Of a stretch of 7,352 nt of DNA, positions 1-6,724 are shown piece by piece (the first letter of the stretch is position 1; each line of letters opens with the position of its first letter). The notes below the pieces were generated by a model, which saw only the letters and a program-made list of their open reading frames with translations, was not told the DNA's origin and did no database searches. Origin of the DNA: an uncultured Rhodocyclaceae bacterium. GTDB taxonomy: Bacteria > Pseudomonadota > Gammaproteobacteria > Burkholderiales > Rhodocyclaceae. The stretch is taken from contig URNG01000129.1 of the NCBI GenBank assembly GCA_900549295.1, positions 1 to 7,352 of the forward strand, read 5' to 3'. Made by a program: the position numbers and the translations under genes.

Positions 1-397
1 GTGGGCGGGCTGCTCCCCTTCCCCGCCCCGCCGGTGCAGCCGGCATGTCGTCGCGGCAGCGGCGTTTGTTGCATTCGCCGCGATTGCCGACATGGCGGTC
101 GGTGCGACGTTCAAACGAACGCTGGGTGCCGACGAATTCACCGGTTCGAGCATCCAGCAGCAGCTTGCTGCGCTCTCCCTGGCGATTGGTCGCCCGTACT
201 TCATAACGTCCGTTCTCGCGTTCGATCTTTTCGATGTTCCGATACCCCTCAGCCTCCAGCTTTTCGATCAGGCGAGAAAGTGGCAGCCAGCTTTCTGGTG
301 GACTGGCATCGGCGCGAGTCGTCTGGGAAAACATCAGTGCGCCGACCAGCAGGCCGACGGAGAGCGTCAGTGGAAATATCCGGTACATAAGAGACAT
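1..397 (-). CDS. PepSY-domain periplasmic protein, 3' end outside window
   Basis: Reading leftward from 397, 132 codons are open to the window edge, so the C-terminus is missing. Residues 1-30 form a signal peptide (hydrophobic core about 8-24, likely cleavage after TTRA). Residues about 35-100 match the PepSY fold, with a helix (LSRLIEKLEAEGY), then strands (IEKIERENGRYEVRATN) and a closing LLLDARTGEFVG. PepSY domains occur in protease propeptides and as small secreted proteins; many of the latter sit beside two-component systems or membrane cytochromes, and their exact role is unclear. After the domain the chain becomes very basic with two cysteines (109 and 114) and a Gly/Arg/Ala/Pro tail. 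The ATG at 397 is preferred over a second ATG at codon 4 because GAGGAG lies 8 nt upstream of it. The gene follows dhc by 46 nt and is probably the third gene of that operon. Domain call is firm; function is not known. Confidence 0.8.
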   Translation of the reverse strand, partial: MSLMYRIFPLTLSVGLLVGALMFSQTTRADASPPESWLPLSRLIEKLEAEGYRNIEKIERENGRYEVRATNRQGERSKLLLDARTGEFVGTQRSFERRTDRHVGNRGECNKRRCRDDMPAAPAGRGRGAARP

Positions 398-405
398 GGC
401 AATAA

Positions 406-411
406 CTCCTC
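406..411 (-). promoter_or_regulatory. Ribosome binding site of the PepSY gene
   Basis: GAGGAG on the minus strand, 8 nt before the ATG at 397. It decides the start in favour of the first of two nearby ATGs. Confidence 0.75.
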
Positions 412-443
412 GATTTTGTTGCCTGGGAATGGATGAAAAATCT

Positions 444-935
444 TCAATCCTCGTAGTAACCAGATTCGGCATCGGCATGGCAGGCGGCGCAGTTGGCCTT
501 GCTGCGGACATCCTTGTGCCGCCATTCCCAGTCAGGAACCTTGCGGTGTTCGCGCACCCACTTGGGCAAGGCGGTGATGCGCTGTGGTGCGCTCGCCGGA
601 TCGACCCCGCGCAGCAATTTGCCGCCATGGACCTGACGGCTTGTGTCGCCGGCATTGGCAACGAGATAGGCGGTGATTTTTTGGGCGCTGGCAGGATCGA
701 CAGCGGCGTTGTCGCCAAAGTGGTTGTCGAGTTCGTTCATCATGCGTTGCCACGAAGGTGCAGGCAGCATCGATGCCGGAAAAGCCAGGTGGCAGCTGCC
801 GCATTCTTCCTTGACCAGCGGATTGCTGACCGGCGGGTAGTAGTGGCTGCCGCCGGCCTGGGCGCGGCTGAAAATCAGGGCAGAAAAACCCACGGCCAGC
901 AGGCCGAGGACGATGGGGCGGGTCGGGAATTGCAT
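444..935 (-). CDS. dhc: Dihaem cytochrome c (DHC family), periplasmic
   Basis: A 163-residue secreted c-type cytochrome. Residues 1-27 are a signal peptide ending AQA, followed by a short mature N-terminus (GGSHYYPPVSNPLVKEECGSCH). Two haem-attachment motifs are visible: CGSCH at 45-49 and CAACH at 149-153 near the C-terminus. His72 (in NHFGDNA) and His140 (in WRHKDV) are candidate distal ligands. The wide spacing and the HFGDNA and RHKDVRSKANCAACH segments fit the DHC family, the known electron donor to SHP. Together with SHP directly upstream (20 nt between the genes), this identifies the pair. It would work in the periplasm, passing electrons from a membrane cytochrome b, expected just off the left edge, to SHP. 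The ATG at 935 is chosen over longer in-frame starts (up to 1007) because it has AGGAGG 7 nt upstream and gives a clean signal peptide. Confidence 0.92.
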   Translation of the reverse strand: MQFPTRPIVLGLLAVGFSALIFSRAQAGGSHYYPPVSNPLVKEECGSCHLAFPASMLPAPSWQRMMNELDNHFGDNAAVDPASAQKITAYLVANAGDTSRQVHGGKLLRGVDPASAPQRITALPKWVREHRKVPDWEWRHKDVRSKANCAACHADAESGYYED

Positions 936-942
936 GACATTT

Positions 943-948
943 CCTCCT
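943..948 (-). promoter_or_regulatory. Ribosome binding site of dhc
   Basis: A perfect AGGAGG on the minus strand, 7 nt before the ATG at 935. It rules out the longer in-frame starts that run into shp, and it lies in the 20-nt gap between shp and dhc. Confidence 0.85.
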
Positions 949-955
949 GTGGGGT

Positions 956-1369
956 TCAGCGGCTGCCGACAAAAGCCAGCCAGTCGCCCTTTTCGAGCGG
1001 GGTGCACGCCCGGCCAAGCACTTCATTGCAGTTACGCTTGAACCACTTCTCCACTTTGGCCGGATCGGCGTAGCGGCCAGGCGACACCGACAAGGCGACC
1101 GGGTCGATGCGCTTGCCGGTCAGGGTTTTGCCTGCTGTGCGTGCATCGGTGCCATGACAGGTGGCGCATGCCGGGGTGTCCGGCTTGCCCAGGGCAAAGC
1201 GGGTGGTATGCAGTTGTTCGCCGCGCGTCGCGGAGAAGCCGGCAAAAGCCGGGTCGGCAGCCTTGGCGGCAGCAGCGTAGATGGCCTGCTGCTCTTCCAG
1301 CGGGCCGGCGCTGGCGGCCAGCGAATGGAATGAGGCCGCAAGGCAGCACAGGGCAAGGCGAGGTTTCAT
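956..1369 (-). CDS. shp: Sphaeroides haem protein (SHP, DUF1924), monohaem cytochrome c
   Basis: A 137-residue secreted monohaem cytochrome c. Residues 1-21 are a signal peptide (LAASA then GPLEEQ). The haem motif is CATCH at 68-72, inside the SHP signature GKPDTPACATCHGTDARTAGK. The second signature, KRNCNEVLGRACTP, is at 111-124. SHP is known for an unusual high-spin haem whose sixth ligand is an asparagine; the aligned residue here is Asn113. That asparagine sits beside a disulfide loop, here Cys114 and Cys122 with the same 8-residue spacing. In reduced SHP the Asn can be displaced by O2 or NO, so roles in small-molecule binding or oxygen chemistry have been proposed; the physiological role is unsettled. 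The gene is first in the operon shp-dhc-PepSY. The ATG at 1369 is preferred over an ATG at 1378 because AAGGA is 8 nt upstream of the former and abuts the latter. Confidence 0.92.
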   Translation of the reverse strand: MKPRLALCCLAASFHSLAASAGPLEEQQAIYAAAAKAADPAFAGFSATRGEQLHTTRFALGKPDTPACATCHGTDARTAGKTLTGKRIDPVALSVSPGRYADPAKVEKWFKRNCNEVLGRACTPLEKGDWLAFVGSR

Positions 1370-1377
1370 GGCTGGCA

Positions 1378-1382
1378 TCCTT
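1378..1382 (-). promoter_or_regulatory. Ribosome binding site of shp
   Basis: AAGGA on the minus strand, 8 nt before the ATG at 1369. It overlaps the alternative ATG at 1378, which therefore cannot use it. Confidence 0.6.
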
Positions 1383-1401
1383 CAAATGAGTGATGCAGCG
1401 A

Positions 1402-1434
1402 ACTATGCCGTTTTGCGCCTGAACAGAACCTGAA
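1402..1434 (-). promoter_or_regulatory. Candidate activator-dependent promoter of the shp operon
   Basis: On the minus strand a CATAGT (-10-like, 4 of 6 consensus bases) lies at 1407-1402. It is separated by exactly 10 bp from the nearer of two TTCAGG direct repeats (1434-1429 and 1423-1418), which occupy the place of a -35 box. No good -35 hexamer is present (GGTTCT at the 17-bp spacing). This layout is the one used by PhoB/OmpR-type activators that replace the -35 element. Predicted transcription start is near 1395, giving a leader of about 26 nt. This is inference from spacing only. Confidence 0.45.
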
Positions 1435-1458
1435 AGAGATGTTCAGGGAATATTCAGA
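1418..1458. promoter_or_regulatory. Symmetric four-half-site operator upstream of shp
   Basis: On the plus strand the sequence reads CCTGAA (1418-1423), N5, CCTGAA (1429-1434), N7, TTCAGG (1442-1447), N5, TTCAGA (1453-1458). Each pair is a direct repeat with an 11-bp period, and the two pairs are mirror images about 1438, with one mismatch in 24 positions. Direct hexamers separated by 5 bp are the typical site of OmpR/PhoB-family winged-helix regulators. A further isolated CCTGAA lies at 1513-1518. Confidence 0.6.
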
Positions 1459-1615
1459 TTCCTGTCTTGGGTACGGCAAAGCCACGGCACAAGAAAAACG
1501 TCATGAAACGTGCCTGAAAATCTTTGCCGAACCGTCGTGTAATGGGTACGCCTGCCTTTTGCCGTTTCCTGAGCGAAGCGGGAAAACGAAGCGTGGCGGC
1601 CGTCCGTGCCGTGGT
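1459..1615. other. Intergenic remainder between shp promoter and tex stop
   Basis: With 1370-1458 this makes a 246-bp gap between two genes read in the same direction. I see no coding potential, no clear intrinsic terminator for tex (no GC stem followed by a T run on the minus strand) and no RNA gene. Some read-through from tex into shp therefore cannot be excluded. A lone CCTGAA at 1513-1518 resembles the half-sites at 1418-1458. Confidence 0.5.
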
Positions 1616-3934
<2,319 letters not shown>

Positions 3935-3963
3935 GGTGAGGACGGCAGAGGAAAAAGGGCGCA

Positions 3964-3992
3964 ATGATGCGCAAGACGCATCAAAATTACAA
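3964..3992 (-). promoter_or_regulatory. Candidate tex promoter
   Basis: On the minus strand TTGTAA (3992-3987) and CATCAT (3969-3964) are separated by 17 bp, each matching the sigma-70 hexamer in 4 of 6 positions. The -10 and part of the spacer fall inside a perfect 7-bp inverted repeat, so a repressor bound there would block it. The start would be about 25-30 nt before the tex ATG. Moderate support only. Confidence 0.35.
3965..3983. repeat. Perfect 7-bp inverted repeat (operator or hairpin) before tex
   Basis: TGATGCG (3965-3971), a 5-nt spacer, then CGCATCA (3977-3983), a perfect dyad. It overlaps the candidate -10 box of tex. It could be a dimeric-repressor operator or, if the transcript starts upstream, a leader hairpin. 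There is no T run on either side, so it is not a terminator. Confidence 0.6.
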
Positions 3993-4041
3993 CCCGCTCC
4001 GGCTCCATCCTGTCATTCGCGGGCCGCTCTTTACAACCCGC
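3987..4041. repeat. Direct 11-bp repeat in the tex/fliW intergenic region
   Basis: TTACAACCCGC occurs exactly at 3987-3997 and again at 4031-4041, 44 bp apart (four turns of 11). The 8-bp core appears a third time, inverted, as GCGGGTTG at 4073-4080. Read on the minus strand each full copy supplies a TTGTAA that could act as a -35 element for tex. The second and third copies could pair in a fliW leader transcript, with a 31-nt loop. Confidence 0.6.
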
Positions 4042-4057
4042 CACGAATACGCCTTGC

Positions 4058-4103
4058 GGACTGGTGTAGGATGCGGGTTGGATGTCCCCATACTTCAAGA
4101 GGA
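4058..4103 (+). promoter_or_regulatory. Phased GGA motifs in the fliW leader, candidate CsrA sites
   Basis: GGA occurs at 4058-4060, 4069-4071 and 4080-4082, exactly 11 nt apart, and again at 4101-4103 inside the Shine-Dalgarno. The second lies in AGGATG and the third in GGATGT, both close to the CsrA consensus core (A/G-GGAUGU). Since FliW is the known antagonist of CsrA, translational control of fliW by CsrA is plausible. This is inference; the transcription start is not identified. Confidence 0.35.
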
Positions 4104-4104
4104 G
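4098..4104 (+). promoter_or_regulatory. Ribosome binding site of fliW
   Basis: AGAGGAG, 7 nt before the ATG at 4112. It fixes the start there rather than at an in-frame ATG at 4082, which lies upstream of this site. Confidence 0.85.
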
Positions 4105-4111
4105 AAAACCC

Positions 4112-4549
4112 ATGCAAGTGCAAACCTATCTGTTCGGTGCAATCGAAGTCGCTGCGGAGCGCGTGATCACTTTTCCGCAGGGGCTGATCGGTTTCGCTGA
4201 CAAGACCCGTTTCACCCTGGTCAGCGAAGAGCAGGCCGGTGAGCCGGTGAGCTACACCCTGCAGTCCCTGGACGACGCGGCGCTGGCTTTCCAGATCATC
4301 GCCCCGGCCACGCTCGGCTTCGGCTACGAGCTGGCTCTGTGCGACGCCGAGGAGGCGCTGCTCAAGTCGCCGTCGGCGGACGACGTGGCGGTGATGATCG
4401 TCCTCTACAAGCAGGCCGAAGGCGGCAACATCGCCCCCAACCTGCGCGCGCCGCTCATCATCAATCTGAAAGAGCGCGTCGGTCTGCAAAAGGTTCTGGA
4501 GCAAGTGAGCACTAACGTCACCTTGTCTAATCTGGTAAACAAGGTTTAA
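4112..4549 (+). CDS. fliW: Flagellar assembly factor FliW (CsrA antagonist)
   Basis: A 145-residue cytoplasmic protein of normal FliW length. Family hallmarks are FPQGLIGF at 21-28, a central segment DDVAVMIVLYK at 90-100, and NLRAPLIINLKERVGLQ at 110-126. In characterised systems FliW binds both flagellin and the RNA-binding regulator CsrA. When flagellin is exported, freed FliW binds CsrA and relieves repression of flagellin translation. Here it stands alone, with tex on one side (divergent) and dinB behind a terminator on the other. No flagellar gene or csrA is in view, so it is a monocistronic orphan copy. The start is set by the AGAGGAG at 4098-4104. Its leader has GGA motifs that CsrA might bind. 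Family identity is strong; its flagellar role in this organism is inferred. Confidence 0.93.
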   Translation: MQVQTYLFGAIEVAAERVITFPQGLIGFADKTRFTLVSEEQAGEPVSYTLQSLDDAALAFQIIAPATLGFGYELALCDAEEALLKSPSADDVAVMIVLYKQAEGGNIAPNLRAPLIINLKERVGLQKVLEQVSTNVTLSNLVNKV

Positions 4550-4560
4550 GTTCCACCCGT

Positions 4561-4580
4561 CTGGCCGGTTTTTCCGGCAG
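4561..4580 (+). other. Small hairpin between fliW and its terminator
   Basis: GCCGG (4564-4568) pairs with CCGGC (4574-4578) around a TTTTT loop, and two more pairs form if one G is bulged. It lies directly before the main terminator. It may help protect or fold the 3' end, but could be incidental. Confidence 0.4.
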
Positions 4581-4584
4581 CGTG

Positions 4585-4620
4585 AAAATGCCCCGCGTGG
4601 TTGAGCGGGGCGTTTTGTTT
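4585..4620 (+). terminator. Intrinsic terminator after fliW
   Basis: GCCCCGC (4590-4596) and GCGGGGC (4605-4611) form a perfect 7-bp GC stem with an 8-nt loop, followed by GTTTTGTTT. AAAAT in front of the stem lets the helix extend into the T run. It ends 22 nt before the dinB start. Confidence 0.92.
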
Positions 4621-4642
4621 CCAGCGGATTTTCGTTGCTCAT

Positions 4643-5800
4643 ATGGACTTGCCCCGCCCGAGTTTTCCACGGCGTGTCGCGCACCTCGACATGGATGCAT
4701 TTTTTGCTTCCGTCGAACTCGTGCATTACCCGATGCTGCGCGGGCAGGCGGTGGTGGTGGGCGGGCGTTCCGTGCCGCCGCCGCAGCGGCAGGCGGACGG
4801 TAGCTGGCGTTTCGCGTGCCTGCGCGATTACGTCGGGCGCGGCGTGATTACCACGGCCACTTACGAAGCCCGCGCCTTCGGCGTGCATTCCGGCATGGGT
4901 TTGATGAAGGCGGCGCAGAAAGCACCGGAGGCGCTGCTGCTACCCGCCAATTTCGAGGCTTATCGGGATTACTCGCGGCGCTTCAAGGCGGCGGTGGCGC
5001 GCATCGCGCCCGCCATCGAGGATCGCGGCATCGACGAAATCTACATCGACCTGACGGAATTCGCCGAGGACAGCGAAGCGCTCGCCTGGCGCATCAAGGC
5101 GGCGGTGCGCGAGGCGACCGGGCTGTCCTGCTCGATCGGCATCACGCCGAACAAGCTGCTGTCCAAGATCGCTTCCGACCTCGACAAGCCGGACGGCATC
5201 TGCGTGCTGACCCTGGACGACGTGCCGGCGCGCATCTGGCCGCTGCCGGTGCGCCGTATCAACGGCATCGGCCCGAAGGCCGGAGCGCGCTTGCAGGCGA
5301 TGGGCATTGCCACGGTGGGCGAACTGGCGGCGGTGGCGGAGCACGTGCTGGTCGAGCAGTTCGGCGTCAGCACCGGGCGCTGGTTGCATCAGGCGGCGCG
5401 TGGCATCGACGAGCGGCCCGTGGAAACGGTGCGCGAAACCAAGTCGATCAGCCGGGAAACCACCTTCGAGCGCGATCTCGACGTGAGCCGCGACCGGGCG
5501 CTGCTCACCGCCATTCTCGACGACCTGTGCGCCCGGTTGGCCGAAGATCTGGTCAAGAAGGACGTGCTGGCGCGCACCATCGGCATCAAGCTGCGCTTTG
5601 CCGACTTCACCGCCGTCACCCGCGATTTCACCCTGCCCGCGGCAGTCGGCAGCGCCCAGGACATCCGGCAGGCCGCCGGACAATGCCTGAAACGCATCGT
5701 TTTCGAGCAAAGAATGCGCCTTCTGGGCGTGCGTGCCAGCGCCTTGCAAGCCCGCAGCCCGACAGCGGAAAACGCCAGCCAGGGCGAACTCCCCCTATAA
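4643..5800 (+). CDS. dinB: DNA polymerase IV (Y-family translesion polymerase)
   Basis: A 385-residue error-prone polymerase that bypasses damaged bases; E. coli DinB has 351. Catalytic carboxylates are Asp16 (in HLDMDAFFASVE) and Asp131-Glu132 (in RGIDEIYID). Phe21 aligns with the steric gate that excludes ribonucleotides. The nucleotide-binding YEARAFGVHSGM follows at 74-85. The thumb has a helix-hairpin-helix (INGIGPKAGARLQAMGI, 206-222). The little finger starts near 258 (VRETKSISRETTFERDLD). The chain ends in QGELPL, which fits the QxxLxL beta-clamp-binding tail seen at the same place in E. coli Pol IV. About 25 residues (42-66) are inserted before GVITTATYEAR relative to E. coli. The ATG at 4643 is chosen because it starts shortly before the conserved core; no good Shine-Dalgarno is visible. 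An in-frame TTG at 4601 lies inside the terminator loop. No LexA-type box was seen upstream. Confidence 0.96.
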   Translation: MDLPRPSFPRRVAHLDMDAFFASVELVHYPMLRGQAVVVGGRSVPPPQRQADGSWRFACLRDYVGRGVITTATYEARAFGVHSGMGLMKAAQKAPEALLLPANFEAYRDYSRRFKAAVARIAPAIEDRGIDEIYIDLTEFAEDSEALAWRIKAAVREATGLSCSIGITPNKLLSKIASDLDKPDGICVLTLDDVPARIWPLPVRRINGIGPKAGARLQAMGIATVGELAAVAEHVLVEQFGVSTGRWLHQAARGIDERPVETVRETKSISRETTFERDLDVSRDRALLTAILDDLCARLAEDLVKKDVLARTIGIKLRFADFTAVTRDFTLPAAVGSAQDIRQAAGQCLKRIVFEQRMRLLGVRASALQARSPTAENASQGELPL

Positions 5801-5836
5801 ATCAAACTCCCACATTTCACTTTTCACATATAAGCA

Positions 5837-6724
5837 ATGCCCTACCTCCTGATCGTCAACCTCATCTGGTCCTTCTCCTTCAGCCTGATCGGCGTCTATC
5901 TGGCCGGCACGGTGGACAGCGATTTCGCGGTGCTGGCGCGGGTGGCGATCGCGGCGCTGATCTTTCTGCCTTTCATGCGCTGGCGCGGCCTGCCGCCCCG
6001 CTTGCTGGCGGGCTTCTGGCTGGCCGGGGCATTGCAGTTCGGCGTTACCTACCTCTGCCTGTACCGCAGTTTCAGCGTCCTGACGGTGCCGGAAGTGCTG
6101 CTGTTCACCGTCCTGACGCCGATCTACGTCACCCTGCTGGAAGACGCGCTGGTCGGCCGCCTGCACCGGCCCGCGCTGCTGGCGGCGGCGGTGGCGGTGC
6201 TGGGCGGCGTGCTGATCCGCTACCAGCCTTTGGCCGGGGATTACCTGTGGGGTTTCCTGCTGCTGCAAGTGGCGAACGCCACCTTCGCCGCCGGGCAGGT
6301 GCTGTGTCGGCGCCTGCTGCTCTTGTATCCGCAGAGCCTGCCGCTGCACAACTATTTCGGGCATTTTTTCCTCGGCGCGCTGTGCCTCACCGCCCTGTCC
6401 TGGTTGCTGTTCGGCGACCCGGCGCGCCTGCCGCAGACCGCCCTGCAATGGGGCGTGCTCGTCTGGATGGGCGTGTTCGCCACGGCGCTCGGCATGTTCT
6501 GGTGGGTCAAAGGCAGCGCGCGGGTCAGCGCCGGCACGCTGGCGGTGATGAACGAGCTGCACGTGCCGCTCGGCCTGCTGGTCAACGTGCTGATCTGGAA
6601 CCGCGACGCGGATTTGCGGCGTATGCTGGTAGGTGGCGCGGTCATCCTGTTCGCGCTGTGGCTGTGCCGCCACGCCGGTCGCCGCCCGGCGCAGCCGTCA
6701 CTGGAAGGAAGAGGGCATGGCTAA
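5837..6724 (+). CDS. EamA-family (drug/metabolite superfamily) permease
   Basis: A 295-residue inner-membrane protein with about ten hydrophobic helices (roughly 3-21, 30-47, 58-76, 85-100, 113-128, 136-155, 172-192, 204-222, 234-253, 262-278), arranged as two five-helix EamA repeats. Typical marks are NLIWSFSFSLIGVYL at the start, ARVAIAALIFLPF in helix 2, and PEVLLFTVLTPIYVTLLEDALVGR across helix 4 and its loop. In the second half, SAGTLAVMNELHVPLGLLVNVLIW replaces the common SVLNPV-type segment. Members export or import amino acids, amines, drugs or other metabolites; the substrate cannot be read from sequence. It begins 36 nt after dinB with no terminator between them and a poor ribosome site, and it overlaps the next gene by 8 nt. 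Positive-inside residues after the last helix (CRHAGRRP) suggest a cytoplasmic C-terminus. Confidence 0.9.
   Translation: MPYLLIVNLIWSFSFSLIGVYLAGTVDSDFAVLARVAIAALIFLPFMRWRGLPPRLLAGFWLAGALQFGVTYLCLYRSFSVLTVPEVLLFTVLTPIYVTLLEDALVGRLHRPALLAAAVAVLGGVLIRYQPLAGDYLWGFLLLQVANATFAAGQVLCRRLLLLYPQSLPLHNYFGHFFLGALCLTALSWLLFGDPARLPQTALQWGVLVWMGVFATALGMFWWVKGSARVSAGTLAVMNELHVPLGLLVNVLIWNRDADLRRMLVGGAVILFALWLCRHAGRRPAQPSLEGRGHG
6705..6710 (+). promoter_or_regulatory. Ribosome binding site of the DUF3079 gene
   Basis: AAGGAA, 6 nt before the ATG at 6717, within a purine-rich stretch inside the permease coding region. This supports the 8-nt overlapping start and translational coupling. Confidence 0.65.

Noticed and set aside
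234..1073. A 279-codon plus-strand open frame opposite the cytochrome operon.
   Set aside because: The minus strand holds three genes with signal peptides, haem motifs and ribosome sites; the plus-strand frame is their antisense shadow.
1474..1529. An 8-bp inverted repeat, CGGCAAAG (1474-1481) and CTTTGCCG (1522-1529).
   Set aside because: A 40-nt loop and no T tract; considered as a tex terminator or operator but too weak to support either.
1482..1614. A perfect 9-bp inverted repeat, CCACGGCAC (1482-1490) and GTGCCGTGG (1606-1614), flanking most of the tex-shp gap.
   Set aside because: The arms are 115 bp apart, there is no T run or extended stem, and a pair this long is not very unlikely by chance in GC-rich DNA of this length.
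3935..3964. An upstream TTG start for tex at 3964 that would add ten residues.
   Set aside because: The extra residues do not resemble Tex N-termini, the TTG lies in the candidate promoter palindrome, and the ATG at 3934 gives the usual family length.
4031..4888. A 285-codon minus-strand open frame opposite fliW and the start of dinB.
   Set aside because: It runs antisense through fliW, the intrinsic terminator and dinB, and shows no family resemblance.
5795..6673. A 292-codon open frame on the minus strand opposite the permease.
   Set aside because: A Gln/Arg/His-rich composition without domains, typical of the antisense of a hydrophobic membrane-protein gene.
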